From Citromicrobium sp. UBA3494 (GTDB lineage: Bacteria; Pseudomonadota; Alphaproteobacteria; Sphingomonadales; Sphingomonadaceae): DNA of 64,000 nucleotides. The DNA lies in the NCBI GenBank assembly GCA_002377695.1, contig DFQH01000001.1, positions 543,282 through 607,281 of the forward strand, written 5' to 3'. Below the pieces are notes generated by a model. The model did not search any database, was not told the origin of the DNA, and was given only the letters and a program-made list of their open reading frames with translations. This document shows positions 40,853-51,017 of this stretch, in pieces (positions within the stretch are counted from its first letter, which is position 1; every line of letters begins with the position of its first letter). A program made the position numbers and the translations under genes.

Positions 40853-43003
40853 CTATTCGCTCAGGTCGAGCCCGGTGAAGGCGGCAAGGAAAGCGAGAAT
40901 GTCCGATGCCTCCTCGATCGCCTTGTCGGTCGGCTTGCCAGAGCCGTGGCCCGCCCGCGTCTCGATCCGGATCAGTTGCGGCCGCTCTCCCAGATCCGCC
41001 GCCTGCAGCGCGGCGGTGTATTTGAAGCTGTGGCCCGGCACCACGCGGTCGTCGGTATCCGCAGTGGTGACGAGCAGCGCGGGGTAATCCTCTCCGTCGC
41101 GCACATTATGGTACGGCGAATAGGCCAGCAGGGTGCGGAAGTCCTCTTCCCTGTCGGGATAGCCGTAATCGTCCACCCAGTAGCGCCCGGCGGTGAACTG
41201 GTTGAAGCGCAGCATGTCCATCACGCCGACGGCCGCATTTCCCGCAGCGAACAGGTCCGGCCGCTGGTTCGCGACCGCGCCGACCAGCAGACCGCCGTTG
41301 GACCCACCCTGTATCGCCAGGCCATCCTCGGGCGTGATCCCCTGGCCGATCAGATACTCGCCCGCGGCGATGAAATCGTCGAACACGTTCTGCTTGTTGT
41401 CGAGCCGCCCGGCATCGTGCCAGGCCTTGCCGTATTCGCCACCACCACGGATGTTCGCAACGGCATAGGCACCGCCCGCCTCGATCCACGCGAGGCGCGA
41501 AGGGCTGAAGCCCGGTGTCAGGCTGATGTTGAACCCGCCATAGCCGTAGAGCAGCGTGGGTGCTGCCTCACCGCTTTCCGCAACCTCGCGGCTGCGCACC
41601 AGGAACATCGGCACACGCGTGCCATCCTTCGAGGTGTAGAACTTCTGTTCCACCACGAAATTGTCCGGATCGAACGCCACTTCGGGCTGCGCCCACACGG
41701 TGCTCTCTCCGCTGACGACATCGTAGCGATAAACGGTCGTGGGCCGGTTGTAGCTGGAGAAGGCGTAGAAGGTTTCGGTCTCGTCCGGATCGCCGCCGAA
41801 GCCGCCTGCGCTGCCGATGCCGGGCAGCGCGACCTCGCCCTGAGGCGTACCGTCGAGCCCGAACACCTCGATCTTGCTCTTGGCATCGACAAGGTAGCTG
41901 GCGATCAGCTTGCGACCGACCAGCGAGACGCCGCCCAGCGTCTCCTCGCGTTCGGGAATGACGGTCGTCCAGCCTTCCTGCGGCGCGGCGATGTCGATCG
42001 AGACCACCTTCATCAGCGGCGCGCCGTCATTGGTGGTAAAGAAGAACTTCTGGCCGAGATTGCCGACGAAGGTGTAATCGTGATCGAACCCGGGGACGAG
42101 CAGCAGCGGCTCCGCTTCGGGCCGCTCCAGATCGATCAGGTTGATCGCGTAGCGTTCATCCGTTCCGCTGGAGCTGGTCACGACAAGCCAGCGGCCATCG
42201 TCGCTCACCTGCGCGGTATGGTTGAGCTCGGGCTGCTCGGGAGTCTCGTAGATCAGTCGATCCTTGCCCTGCTGGGTGCCCAGCTTGTGGAAATAGACCT
42301 GCTGATTGGTGTTGAGCGCCTGGAAGGTCTCGCCCTCACCCGTCGCCGGGAAGCGGCTGTAATAGAAGCCGCTGCCATCCTTCGCCCAGTCGAGGTTGGA
42401 GAATTTCACCCACTCGACCGTGTCTTCCAGCACCGCGCCCGTGGCCACGTCCATCACCTTGACCGTGCGCCAGTCGCTACCGCCATCCTGGATCGCGTAG
42501 AGCAGCTTCGAGCCGTCATCGGTAATCGCGTAGTCGGCCAGCGCGGTGGCGCCGTCGTCCGCCCATTCGTTCGGATCGATCAGCTCGCGCGGCTCCCCAT
42601 CCAGCCCGTCACGTACATAAAGCACACTCTGGTTCTGCAGCCCGTTGTTCCGGGTGTAGAAGTAGTGCCCTCCCTTACTGGTGGGCAGGCCGAAGCGTTC
42701 GTAATCGGTCAGCTGGGTGATACGCTCCTTCAGCGCCTCACGGCCCGGCAGCTGGGCAAGGAAGGCGTTGGTGACGGCGTTCTGACGCTCGACCCAGTCG
42801 GCCACCTCCTCGTCCACGCGGACGTCGTTTTCCAGCCAGCGATAGGGATCGGCGACATCCACGCCGAACTGCGTGTCGACGACGTCGCCAGCGCGGGTTT
42901 CGGGATATTCGGGCGCGGCAAGGTCCTGGCCCTGCGCGATCGCGGGGGCGGCACTGGCGACGAGCACGCTGGCGGCACCGGCGAGAAGGCTGTTGCGGAA
43001 CAT
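40853..43003 (-). CDS. Prolyl oligopeptidase family serine peptidase (S9A), exported
   Basis: A 716-residue enzyme with a signal peptide (MFRNSLLAGAASVLVASAAP). The N terminus after the signal (YRWLENDVRVDEEVADWVE) and the beta-propeller in the middle are standard. The catalytic residues are the serine in GGSNGGLLVGAV, the aspartate in TTADTDDRVVPGH and the histidine in RAGHGSGKP. It cleaves after proline in short peptides, here probably in the periplasm. An agaggtt site precedes the start. Confidence 0.95.
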   Translation of the reverse strand: MFRNSLLAGAASVLVASAAPAIAQGQDLAAPEYPETRAGDVVDTQFGVDVADPYRWLENDVRVDEEVADWVERQNAVTNAFLAQLPGREALKERITQLTDYERFGLPTSKGGHYFYTRNNGLQNQSVLYVRDGLDGEPRELIDPNEWADDGATALADYAITDDGSKLLYAIQDGGSDWRTVKVMDVATGAVLEDTVEWVKFSNLDWAKDGSGFYYSRFPATGEGETFQALNTNQQVYFHKLGTQQGKDRLIYETPEQPELNHTAQVSDDGRWLVVTSSSGTDERYAINLIDLERPEAEPLLLVPGFDHDYTFVGNLGQKFFFTTNDGAPLMKVVSIDIAAPQEGWTTVIPEREETLGGVSLVGRKLIASYLVDAKSKIEVFGLDGTPQGEVALPGIGSAGGFGGDPDETETFYAFSSYNRPTTVYRYDVVSGESTVWAQPEVAFDPDNFVVEQKFYTSKDGTRVPMFLVRSREVAESGEAAPTLLYGYGGFNISLTPGFSPSRLAWIEAGGAYAVANIRGGGEYGKAWHDAGRLDNKQNVFDDFIAAGEYLIGQGITPEDGLAIQGGSNGGLLVGAVANQRPDLFAAGNAAVGVMDMLRFNQFTAGRYWVDDYGYPDREEDFRTLLAYSPYHNVRDGEDYPALLVTTADTDDRVVPGHSFKYTAALQAADLGERPQLIRIETRAGHGSGKPTDKAIEEASDILAFLAAFTGLDLSE

Positions 43004-43075
43004 GGGAACCTCTTGTGTCTGGGGCTTGGGAAAAATCGTTCGAATATATCTAGTTTGCCGGTGGGACGGTGCAAC

Positions 43076-44497
43076 TCACGGGATCGAGGCGAGCACGTCG
43101 CGAGTGAAGGCGACAATATCGAACCGGCTGCCAACAGGGTCTTCGCCCCGGCGCACGATCACGATATCGCGGCTGGGCACGACAACCACGAATTGACCGC
43201 GATTGCCCATCGCCGCGATGGTATCGCCGGGAATGCCTTGATGATCGTTGAACAGCCACCACGACGCGCCGTAGCCGAAGCCGTTACCCGGTTGGGGGCC
43301 GGATGGCGTGGAGACATAATCGCGCCAGTTCTCGGGCAGAAGACGCTTGCCGTTCCGCGTCACGCCATCGTCGAGGTAGAGCTGTCCCAGCTTGGCGAGA
43401 TCCTCTGCGGTTGCCCACACCTGGCTGGAAAGGATGTAGTCGGTGCCCCAGTCAATCTCTGCGACGGTCCCGGTCATCCCGATATCGGCGAACAGGTCCG
43501 CCGGCTCGTAACCGTCGAAAGTATCCTCGATCGCCTTGACCGCCATCAGCGTGTCGTTGTTGGCGTAGCGGAACACGGTGCCCGGCGGGTGGAGCAGCGG
43601 CCAGCCAGTCGCGCTTTCTTCCACCAGCGCCCCGCCCATGTATAGCGGATCGGTGCGGTTGCCCGGCGTATCGCTGTAGCGGCCGGAGGCCATGCGCAGG
43701 AAATTGTCGATGGTGATCGAGCGGCGCGCATCCCACCGCCAGTCACCATAGGCCAGCGTATCGGTGACTTTGACCTCGCCGCGCTGGACAGCGGCGCCGA
43801 TCAGCGTGGCTGCGATGCTCTTGGCGACAGACCACGTACGCTGCGGCGTATCTGGTCCGAACCCGGGGGCATAGCGGCCCTGCCCAAGCACCCCGTCCCG
43901 GTCCTCCCCATGGCGCACGACAACTGCCGTGGTCCTCGTGCCCTCGCCGTAATCCGCGCCAAACGCGCGATCGATAACCGGGTCGAGCATGTGGGACGGG
44001 CTTTCGGCGGCGCCCCCGTGCGTTTCGATCAACTTGACCGGAATAGTCAGGCCGCCTCCCTTGCGCACCCTCTCTTCGCCAGGCAGGGCCGGGACCCGCA
44101 TCTCGGGCATCGGCGCATCGAGGCCGATCGGGGCGAGCCGGCACCCCTGATCGTGCGATCCCTCCGCGAAACGCGGCGGCATGTCGTCCGCCCACTCGAC
44201 CTGCACCAGCGCCACACGCCCCGCCGCATCGGGGAGGACCGTGTATTCGAGCTCGTCCATGATTGGCTGGATGCGCGAATAGACGCCGGTCAACTCCCAC
44301 TGCTCGACGCTCTCCGGCGTGCGTTCCACCCCGTTGCGCTGCGCATTGGCGAGCGCGCTGCACAAGAACAGCGCCTTGTAGCCCGCCGCCAGCGCGCGAT
44401 CATAGCGCACCTCGAGCTGGTCCTGCGTGGTCGATTGTGCCGAGAGCGATGCTGGCAGGGCAAGCGCCGCGATTGCGGCCAGGCTGGTGCGGATCAT
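43076..44497 (-). CDS. Serine hydrolase, beta-lactamase (class C/PBP-like) fold, exported
   Basis: A 473-residue protein with signal peptide (SLAAIAALALPASLSA). The nucleophile motif SVAK (TWSVAKSIAAT) is at about residue 220 and YAN (FRYANNDTLM) follows at about 310, the SxxK and YxN pair of the family. The roughly 180 residues before SVAK are an added N-terminal domain. Members are peptidases or esterases; true beta-lactam resistance is not implied. It ends about 70 bp from the start of the prolyl oligopeptidase gene on the same strand. Confidence 0.85.
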   Translation of the reverse strand: MIRTSLAAIAALALPASLSAQSTTQDQLEVRYDRALAAGYKALFLCSALANAQRNGVERTPESVEQWELTGVYSRIQPIMDELEYTVLPDAAGRVALVQVEWADDMPPRFAEGSHDQGCRLAPIGLDAPMPEMRVPALPGEERVRKGGGLTIPVKLIETHGGAAESPSHMLDPVIDRAFGADYGEGTRTTAVVVRHGEDRDGVLGQGRYAPGFGPDTPQRTWSVAKSIAATLIGAAVQRGEVKVTDTLAYGDWRWDARRSITIDNFLRMASGRYSDTPGNRTDPLYMGGALVEESATGWPLLHPPGTVFRYANNDTLMAVKAIEDTFDGYEPADLFADIGMTGTVAEIDWGTDYILSSQVWATAEDLAKLGQLYLDDGVTRNGKRLLPENWRDYVSTPSGPQPGNGFGYGASWWLFNDHQGIPGDTIAAMGNRGQFVVVVPSRDIVIVRRGEDPVGSRFDIVAFTRDVLASIP

Positions 44498-44524
44498 GGC
44501 GCGCGAGTGTGCCAGCTTGCGCGC

Positions 44525-44562
44525 AAAAGAAAAGGGCCGGAGGATTACCCCCGGCCCTTTTG
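44525..44562 (-). terminator. Strong terminator after rplQ
   Basis: The palindrome aaaagggccgg ... ccggccctttt gives an 11-bp stem with flanking A and T tracts, so it works in both directions. On the minus strand it follows the rplQ stop codon by 25 bases and ends in ttttctttt. It closes the alpha ribosomal operon before the hydrolase gene. Confidence 0.93.
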
Positions 44563-44586
44563 ATCCGTGCGATACGCGCCTTGCGA

Positions 44587-45009
44587 TCAGGCGTCTTCGT
44601 ATTCGTCTTCGTCCGTCATCACCGGGCCGCTGTCCTGGCCCTTGGCGTCTTCGTCACGGTCGACGAATTCGATGATCGCCAGCTGCGCGCTGTCCGATGC
44701 GCGGTAGCCCGCCTTGATGATGCGGACATAGCCGCCCTGACGGTCGGAATAGCGCTCTGCCAGAACGTCGAACAGCTTCTTGAGCTGAGTCTCGTCCTGG
44801 AGGCGGCCCATCGCCAGACGACGGTTGGACAGCCCGCCACGCTTCGCCAGCGTCACCAGCTTTTCAACGTAGGGGCGCAGTTCCTTCGCCTTGGGCAGCG
44901 TGGTGAGGATCTGTTCGTGCTTGATGAGGGCGGCCGACATGTTGCGGAACATGGCGGTGCGGTGGCCCGACTTGCGGTTCAGCTTACGCTGCGAGATTCC
45001 GTGACGCAT
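44587..45009 (-). CDS. rplQ: 50S ribosomal protein L17
   Basis: A 140-residue protein with the family start [17 protein letters not shown]. It adds about 20 acidic residues at the C terminus (DEDAKGQDS ... DEDEYEDA) beyond the E. coli length of 127. L17 binds near the peptide exit tunnel. It is the last gene of the rpsM-rpsK-rpoA-rplQ unit and is followed by a strong terminator. Confidence 0.98.
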   Translation of the reverse strand: MRHGISQRKLNRKSGHRTAMFRNMSAALIKHEQILTTLPKAKELRPYVEKLVTLAKRGGLSNRRLAMGRLQDETQLKKLFDVLAERYSDRQGGYVRIIKAGYRASDSAQLAIIEFVDRDEDAKGQDSGPVMTDEDEYEDA

Positions 45010-45096
45010 ATTTCATTCCTTCGTTCGTAGGGGGCCCGTACGAGGTAGCCCGATACGGGCCGGAATTGCGGGTCCGGCCCATCCCCGTGCGAGTGA

Positions 45097-46155
45097 TTAA
45101 CCCAGCAGCTCCTGTTCGAGCTTCTTGGCCATTTCCTCGATGTTCTCCGGCGGCCATCCGGGGATGTCCATCCCGAGGCGAAGGCCCATGCTGGAGAGCA
45201 CTTCCTTGATCTCGTTGAGCGACTTGCGGCCGAAGTTCGGCGTGCGCAGCATCTCGGCTTCGGTCTTCTGCACCAGATCGCCGATATAGATGATGTTGTC
45301 GTTCTTGAGACAGTTGGCCGAACGCACCGACAGCTCAAGCTCGTCGACCTTCTTGAGAAGGTAGCGGTTGAGCTGGTTGGCGTCCGATTCCTGCGGCTCT
45401 GCAGCCATCCCGATCATCGGGCTGGAAGGCTGCGGAATGCCGTCCTCGAAGTGGACGAACAGCGTCAGCTGGTCCTGCAGGATGCGCGCAGCGTAGGCCA
45501 CGGCGTCCTCGGGAGTGACCGTACCGTCGGTTTCGATGGTCAGGTTCAGCTTGTCGTAGTCCAGTTCCTGGCCGACACGAGCGTTCTCGACCTTGTAGCT
45601 CACCTGCTTGATCGGCGAGTAGAGCGAATCGACCGGGATCAGGCCGATCGGCGCATCCGCCGGGCGGTTCTGTACCGCAGCGACATAGCCCTTCCCGACA
45701 TCCGCGGTCAGTTCCATGTTCAGCGTGGCGCCTTCGTCCAGCTGGCAGATCACGAGATCCTTGTTCATGATCTCGATGTCGCCGGAAACGGCAATGTCGC
45801 CCGCCTTGACGGCGCCCGGGCCGGTCGCGGAAAGCTGCAGGCGCTTGGGCCCCTCGCCTTCCATCTTCAGCGCGATCTGCTTCACGTTGAGGACGATGTC
45901 GGTCACGTCTTCGCGCACGCCGGCAAGCGAGCTGAATTCGTGCAGGACGTTCTCGATCTTGATCGAGGTGATCGCGGCACCCTGCAGGCTGGAAAGCAGG
46001 ACGCGGCGCAGCGCATTGCCGAGCGTCAGGCCGAAGCCGCGCTCGAGCGGCTCGGCCACGAAGGTCGCCTTGCGCTTCTTGTCGCTGCCGGAGTCCTTGA
46101 GCTCGAGCGACGTGGGTTTCTTAAGTTCCTGCCAGTTCTTGGTGTTGACGGCCAT
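45097..46155 (-). CDS. rpoA: RNA polymerase alpha subunit
   Basis: A 352-residue subunit: an N-terminal dimerisation domain ([18 protein letters not shown]) and a C-terminal UP-element/activator-binding domain ([15 protein letters not shown] ... [13 protein letters not shown]). The order rpsK-rpoA-rplQ is standard. Length is slightly above E. coli (329) because of alphaproteobacterial-type inserts. It is a single-copy housekeeping gene. Confidence 0.99.
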   Translation of the reverse strand: MAVNTKNWQELKKPTSLELKDSGSDKKRKATFVAEPLERGFGLTLGNALRRVLLSSLQGAAITSIKIENVLHEFSSLAGVREDVTDIVLNVKQIALKMEGEGPKRLQLSATGPGAVKAGDIAVSGDIEIMNKDLVICQLDEGATLNMELTADVGKGYVAAVQNRPADAPIGLIPVDSLYSPIKQVSYKVENARVGQELDYDKLNLTIETDGTVTPEDAVAYAARILQDQLTLFVHFEDGIPQPSSPMIGMAAEPQESDANQLNRYLLKKVDELELSVRSANCLKNDNIIYIGDLVQKTEAEMLRTPNFGRKSLNEIKEVLSSMGLRLGMDIPGWPPENIEEMAKKLEQELLG

Positions 46156-46274
46156 GGATGTCCCCTAGGATTTCAAGATCGGCTGGAGCCGGGCGCTTCT
46201 TGCAGGCGGGGGAAGAAGCGCGACCGGCCCGAAAATGGGTGGCGGCGGGAAACAGCTCCCCCCGCCGGGCAGGA

Positions 46275-46664
46275 TCAGACGCGGCGCCGTTTCGACGGGC
46301 GAACCCCGTTGTGCGGGATCGGCGTGACATCACGGATAGAGGTGATGGTGAAGCCGACCGCCTGCAGTGCACGCAGCGCGCTTTCGCGGCCCGAACCCGG
46401 GCCCTTCACTTCGACTTCCAGCGTACGAACGCCATGTTCGGCGGCCTTCTTGCCGGCATCGTCCGCCGCGACCTGTGCGGCGTAGGGAGTCGACTTGCGG
46501 CTGCCCTTGAAGCCCATCATCCCGGCGCTGGACCAGCTGATCGCATTGCCCTGCGCATCGGTGATGGTGATCATGGTGTTGTTGAAGCTGGCGTTCACAT
46601 GCGCGACGCCGCTGGAGATGTTTTTCCGCTCGCGGCGCCTAACGCGGCCTGGTTCGCGTGCCAT
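46275..46664 (-). CDS. rpsK: 30S ribosomal protein S11
   Basis: A 129-residue platform protein of the small subunit. Recognised by [18 protein letters not shown] and the C-terminal [17 protein letters not shown], which contacts mRNA near the E site. It lies between rpsM and rpoA with 60- and 119-bp gaps. Confidence 0.99.
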   Translation of the reverse strand: MAREPGRVRRRERKNISSGVAHVNASFNNTMITITDAQGNAISWSSAGMMGFKGSRKSTPYAAQVAADDAGKKAAEHGVRTLEVEVKGPGSGRESALRALQAVGFTITSIRDVTPIPHNGVRPSKRRRV

Positions 46665-46724
46665 TGGTAGTTCCCCTTAAGGAAGAAAGACTGAAGAGAG
46701 ACGAGGTAAGCGCTGGATCAGCGC

Positions 46725-47093
46725 TTACTTCTTCTTGCCGGCGATGGGCTTCGCCTTGCCCTTGCGGGTGCGCGCATTGGTGTGCGTGCGCTGGCCGCGA
46801 ACGGGCAGACCGGCACGATGGCGCAGGCCGCGATAGGAACGAAGGTCCATCAGACGCTTGATGTTCATCGCGGTCTGGCGACGCAGGTCGCCTTCCACCG
46901 TGTGCTCTTCGTCGATCGTCTCACGGATGCGCAGGATTTCCTCGTCGGTGAGATCCTGCACGCGGGCCTTGTGATCAATGCCGAGCTTGTCGGCGATCTG
47001 AACCGCAGTCGTACGACCGATTCCGTGAATATAGGTGAGCGCGATAATTACGCGCTTGTTGGTGGGGATGTTGACCCCGGCAATACGTGCCAC
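46725..47093 (-). CDS. rpsM: 30S ribosomal protein S13
   Basis: A 122-residue head protein that contacts the P-site tRNA and L5. Recognised by [20 protein letters not shown] and the basic tail [20 protein letters not shown]. It is the first gene of the alpha operon, about 180 bp below the nearer of two proposed promoters, with an exported-protein gene upstream instead of adk. Confidence 0.99.
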   Translation of the reverse strand: MARIAGVNIPTNKRVIIALTYIHGIGRTTAVQIADKLGIDHKARVQDLTDEEILRIRETIDEEHTVEGDLRRQTAMNIKRLMDLRSYRGLRHRAGLPVRGQRTHTNARTRKGKAKPIAGKKK

Positions 47094-47277
47094 TTACTTC
47101 TCCATGCTCCACAGGGATCGACCGCCAGCCTTGCGGCAAGGCACCATCCCTATCTCATCGCGGTTTCATCGACCCGTCGCGGCACCACCATTCGTGACTG
47201 ACGAAAACCGGCAGGCAGCGAGACCAGGCCGGTGAAACGTCATTGATGCTGGCATGCATTGGGTCGGACGAACGGCG

Positions 47278-47306
47278 CACATAAGCGCATGGACACGCAG
47301 CGTCAA
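47278..47306 (-). promoter_or_regulatory. Proposed promoter P2 of rpsM operon
   Basis: On the minus strand TTGACG (47301-47306) is followed after exactly 17 bases by TATGTG (47278-47283). It would give a leader of about 180 bases before rpsM. Confidence 0.6.
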
Positions 47307-47370
47307 CAGCTACGCGCGAATAATCGCGCATGCCAGCGATATGGCTGCGCTTCATCATCCGACATTGGCG

Positions 47371-47399
47371 ATTTTACCCTCTGAGGCGCACGGTGTCAA
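47371..47399 (-). promoter_or_regulatory. Proposed promoter P1 of rpsM operon
   Basis: On the minus strand TTGACA (47394-47399) is followed after exactly 17 bases by TAAAAT (47371-47376), nearly the sigma-70 consensus. It lies 71 bases below the stop codon of the SRPBCC-like gene and gives the alpha operon its own strong promoter. Confidence 0.75.
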
Positions 47400-47469
47400 A
47401 ACCCGTGCGGGCCGTTTTTCCCAGTCGCCGCTGATCGGGCCCGATTCGGGACGCGGGATCCGGTCCGGT

Positions 47470-48156
47470 TCAGCGTCCTTCGGGAAGGCCGGTGACCGGG
47501 GTTTCCCCGCTTTCCTCGCCGGTTGGACCGAAGGCGCTGTCGAAAGCGCTTGGCTCCTCCTCCACTTCCTCTTCGGCGATCATCCCGCCCAGAGCTTCGG
47601 CGAGACCCAGCGCCTGCTGGCCAATCACGCCATCGACCGCCTTGGATATCTCGGCGACCTCGAAGCGCATCGTTCCTCCAACGACATATTCCCACACCAT
47701 CCGGGTGCCGGCGGTCTCGCCATCCTCCCCCTCGATTGCCTGCATGGTGATCGTCAGAACCCCGTCGACCGGCTCGCTCTGCAGCGGGCCGAGCGCACCG
47801 CGCATGCGCAGCACCTTGCGCGGCACCGCCTGCACCACCGTCAGGTGCTGGGCGCTGCCTTCAAGCCCGGCGGTATCGCCATTGTCTTCGGCCGGAATCA
47901 CCTCGCAAAAGCACGCCCCCGCACGCGGCGTCAGGGTGAGGTTGGCGGCATCGGCAGACCAGGTGTGGCTGTCCGCCCACCAGTCGGCCGGTGCGATCAG
48001 TGCGAGCCATGCGTCCCCCGGCTGCGCCGCAATCTCAACCGCGTGGCGCGTGACGAAATGCGAATCGGAACTCTCGGTTACCTCGGCCTGCGCCGGCAGC
48101 GCGAAAGCAACGGCGGCGCCCGCCGCCAGCGCGGCGCGGAAAAGCGATCGGGTCAT
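47470..48156 (-). CDS. Exported SRPBCC-like protein within the ribosomal block
   Basis: A 228-residue protein with a signal peptide (SLFRAALAAGAAVAFALPAQA). The start is ATG 48156, with agagga upstream; an ATG six codons earlier is weaker. The mature region (RHAVEIAAQPGDAWLALIAP then WWADSHTW) resembles the opening of START/SRPBCC ligand-binding domains, and the tail is acidic (EEEVEEEPSAFDS). Ligand is unknown. It sits between adk and rpsM, where most alphaproteobacteria have no gene of this kind. Confidence 0.7.
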   Translation of the reverse strand: MTRSLFRAALAAGAAVAFALPAQAEVTESSDSHFVTRHAVEIAAQPGDAWLALIAPADWWADSHTWSADAANLTLTPRAGACFCEVIPAEDNGDTAGLEGSAQHLTVVQAVPRKVLRMRGALGPLQSEPVDGVLTITMQAIEGEDGETAGTRMVWEYVVGGTMRFEVAEISKAVDGVIGQQALGLAEALGGMIAEEEVEEEPSAFDSAFGPTGEESGETPVTGLPEGR

Positions 48157-48225
48157 GCAGTGGGTCCTCTTCATGCGCCCGCTATTCCACGGGTGCGCGC
48201 CGAAGGAAACCGTCAGCGCGTATCG

Positions 48226-48873
48226 TCAGCGCTCCAGCAGCGCGTCGATACTGGCCGAAACCTCTTCGATGGAGCCCATGCCGTCGATCCGCGAAACAAG
48301 GCTTCGCTCATCATAATAGGGCAGGATCGGCGCGGTTTCGGAGCGGTAGACGCTCATCCGGTGACGGACCGTTTCCTCGTTGTCGTCCGGGCGGCGCTTG
48401 AACTCGGTGCTCCCGCACTTGTCGCACTTGCCGGGCACTTCTGGCTGCTTGTGGCGGTCGTGATAGCCTTCCCCACACTTTGCGCAGGTGTATCGCCCGG
48501 TGATCCGGTCGACCAGCGCCTCCTCGTCCACCTTCAGCTCGATCACGCGGTCCAGCTTGCGATCATGCTTTGCCAGCAGGACCTCGAGCTGTTCGGCCTG
48601 TTGCCGCGTGCGCGGGTAGCCATCGAAGATCGCCCCGGTGTCGTGGTCCATCGCGGCCAGCTCGTCGTCGATCAGCGAGGACACGATATCGTCGGAAACA
48701 AGCCCGCCCGCATCCATGATCGCCTTGGCCTGCTTGCCGACTTCGGTCTGTGCCTTGACGGCGGCGCGCAGCATGTCGCCGGTCGAAAGCTGGCGCATGC
48801 CATACTGTTCGACGAGCCGCTGGGCCTGTGTGCCCTTCCCTGCGCCGGGAGGTCCTAGAAGAATGATGTTCAT
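48226..48873 (-). CDS. adk: Adenylate kinase
   Basis: A 215-residue enzyme balancing ATP, ADP and AMP. The P-loop GPPGAGKGTQA is at residues 7-17 and the AMP site DGYPRTRQQAEQ at about residue 84. The lid domain carries four cysteines (CAKC ... CDKC), so it is the zinc-binding long form. The position after secY is the usual one. Confidence 0.98.
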   Translation of the reverse strand: MNIILLGPPGAGKGTQAQRLVEQYGMRQLSTGDMLRAAVKAQTEVGKQAKAIMDAGGLVSDDIVSSLIDDELAAMDHDTGAIFDGYPRTRQQAEQLEVLLAKHDRKLDRVIELKVDEEALVDRITGRYTCAKCGEGYHDRHKQPEVPGKCDKCGSTEFKRRPDDNEETVRHRMSVYRSETAPILPYYDERSLVSRIDGMGSIEEVSASIDALLER

Positions 48874-48948
48874 AGCGCGTGTCCCCTGAAGCCCTGGCGC
48901 GTCGCTGGCAAGGGGCAGCCTTCCCCTCGCCCGCGCATCGGCGTGGCG

Positions 48949-50313
48949 CTATCGCACCCGGCCCTTCAGCTTCGCCTTCTTGATAAGGTCCCCGTACTGG
49001 TGGGCCAGCAGGTGCGACTGGATCTGGCTGATCGTATCCACCGTCACGTTCACGACGATCAGCAGACTGGTACCGCCCAGGAACAGCGGAATCCCCGTCT
49101 GCGCGATCATGTATTCGGGCAGCACGCAGACCAGCGTGAGGTAGGCGGCGCCCACCACAGTGATACGCGTAAGCACGTAGTCGAGATATTCCGAGGTGCG
49201 CTTGCCAGGGCGGATACCGGGGATGAACCCGCCATTTTTCTTGAGGTTTTCCGCAGTCTCTTCCGGGTTGAACACAACCGCGGTGTAGAAGAAGCAGAAG
49301 AACACGATCAGCGCGGCATACAGCAGCATGTAGATCGGCTGCCCGTGCTGGAGGTAGAAGTTCAGCGTGTAGATCGTGCTGCCCAGCGTACTGTCCGGAT
49401 CGACCGAATTGCCCGCGAACTGGCTGATCGTCAGCGGCAGCAGCAGCAGCGAGCTGGCGAAGATCGGCGGGATCACGCCCGAGGTGTTGATCTTCAGCGG
49501 CAGGTGGCTGCGATCCGCCTGCATCATGCCGCGCTGCGTCGCGCGCTTGGGATACTGGATCAGCAGGCGGCGCTGCGCACGCTCCATGAAGGAGATGAAC
49601 AGGATAAGCCCGACGATCATCACGATGAAGCCGATGATGATCCCCGGCCCGATCGCTCCGGTGCGTCCGCCTTCGAACATGTTGCTCGCAAAGCTGGGGA
49701 ACTGGGCGACGATGCCGGCCATGATGATGAGCGAGACGCCGTTGCCGATCCCGCGTGCGGTGATCTGCTCACCGATCCACAGCAGCAGCATGGTGCCGCC
49801 GACCAGGCTGATGACCGCGCCGATGCGGAACATGATGCCGGGGTCGACGACCGCCTGCAGGCCGCTCTGCGCGCCGTAGCTTTCGAGCCCGGTGGCGAGG
49901 AAGTAGCCCTGGATGACGCACAGGAACACGGTGCCGTAGCGGGTGTACTGGTTGAGCTTCTGGCGCCCGGTCGCGCCTTCCTTCTTCAGCGCCATCAGCG
50001 TGGGATGCAGGGCCGAGGCCATCTGCACCACGATGGAGGCGGTGATGTAGGGCATCACGCCGAGCGCGATGAGGCTCATGCGCTCAAGGCTGCCACCCGA
50101 GAAGGTGTTGAAAAGGTCCAGCACCCCGCCGCGCGTCTGATCGTACAGGTCGCCCAGGATCTGCGGGTTGACGCCCGGCAGCGGAACGAAGCTGAGGAAG
50201 CGGAAAACGATCAGCGCAACGATCGTGAACCAGATCCGCTGGCGCAGCTCGGTCGCCTTGGAGAAGTTGGCCAAGCTGAGGTTGGACGCGAGATTATCGG
50301 CGCGTGATGCCAT
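48949..50313 (-). CDS. secY: Preprotein translocase subunit SecY
   Basis: A 454-residue, ten-helix inner-membrane channel for Sec export. Typical stretches are MPYITASIVVQMASALHPTL, IGEQITARGIGNGVSLIIMA, and FFYTAVVFNPEETAENLKKN near the cytosolic loop that contacts the ribosome and SecA. It follows rplO in the spc arrangement. Confidence 0.99.
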   Translation of the reverse strand: MASRADNLASNLSLANFSKATELRQRIWFTIVALIVFRFLSFVPLPGVNPQILGDLYDQTRGGVLDLFNTFSGGSLERMSLIALGVMPYITASIVVQMASALHPTLMALKKEGATGRQKLNQYTRYGTVFLCVIQGYFLATGLESYGAQSGLQAVVDPGIMFRIGAVISLVGGTMLLLWIGEQITARGIGNGVSLIIMAGIVAQFPSFASNMFEGGRTGAIGPGIIIGFIVMIVGLILFISFMERAQRRLLIQYPKRATQRGMMQADRSHLPLKINTSGVIPPIFASSLLLLPLTISQFAGNSVDPDSTLGSTIYTLNFYLQHGQPIYMLLYAALIVFFCFFYTAVVFNPEETAENLKKNGGFIPGIRPGKRTSEYLDYVLTRITVVGAAYLTLVCVLPEYMIAQTGIPLFLGGTSLLIVVNVTVDTISQIQSHLLAHQYGDLIKKAKLKGRVR

Positions 50314-50419
50314 GGGGAATTATCGATCCTGCATTTGTCGGCGGCCCGCGGCCGCCCCCGTCGCGCAGTAGATAGGATGCGGGTCGGCCCTTGTCGAACC
50401 CCCCGCATCCAAATGCGTG

Positions 50420-50920
50420 TCAGTCGGCCTTTTCGGCGGCCTTGGCAGGCTTCTTCGGCGCAAGGACTTCCACCTTGCCTCCAGCCTTCTCGACCGCTTC
50501 GATGGCGCCCTTGCTGGCGCCGGCAACCTTGAAGGTCGCCTTGGTGGTCAGCTCGCCCTTGGCAAGCAGACGCACGCCGTCCTTGCCGCCACGCGCGAGG
50601 CCCGCGGCCTTGAGCGCTGCGTGGTCGATGTCCTTCTTGGCATCGAGCTTCTTGGCGTCGATGAACTTCTGCACCATGCCGATGTTCACCTCGGCATAGT
50701 CCTTGCCGAAGGGATTGTTGAAGCCGCGCTTCGGGATCCGCATGTGTAGCGGCATCTGGCCGCCTTCGAAGCCCTTGATGGCCACGCCTTCACGGCTCTT
50801 CTGGCCCTTCTGGCCGCGTGCCGCGGTCTTGCCCTTGCCCGAACCGATGCCCCGGCCCACGCGCATCTTGCGGTGACGGGCGCCTTCGTTGTCGCGGATG
50901 TCGTTCAGTTTAAATGCCAT
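50420..50920 (-). CDS. rplO: 50S ribosomal protein L15
   Basis: A 166-residue assembly protein of the large subunit. Recognised by [20 protein letters not shown] and [17 protein letters not shown]. The C terminus adds a basic Ala/Lys tail ([13 protein letters not shown]) beyond the E. coli end (144 residues). It lies between rpmD and secY. Confidence 0.98.
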   Translation of the reverse strand: MAFKLNDIRDNEGARHRKMRVGRGIGSGKGKTAARGQKGQKSREGVAIKGFEGGQMPLHMRIPKRGFNNPFGKDYAEVNIGMVQKFIDAKKLDAKKDIDHAALKAAGLARGGKDGVRLLAKGELTTKATFKVAGASKGAIEAVEKAGGKVEVLAPKKPAKAAEKAD

Positions 50921-51017
50921 GAGTGCACTCGCTTTCGCTTTTCTTCGCGCTGATAAAAATGGAAGCGGCCCGCTACTATGAGCAGGCCGCCGCCGTCAAT
51001 TGTTGTTGCAGAGGGGC

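Noticed and set aside
40778..43645. Long plus-strand frame opposite the prolyl oligopeptidase gene
   Set aside because: Shadow frame; the minus-strand protein has signal peptide and complete catalytic triad motifs.
43076..44497. Beta-lactam resistance gene
   Set aside because: Only the general SxxK and YxN fold motifs are present, with a large extra N-terminal domain. The family is mostly peptidases and esterases.
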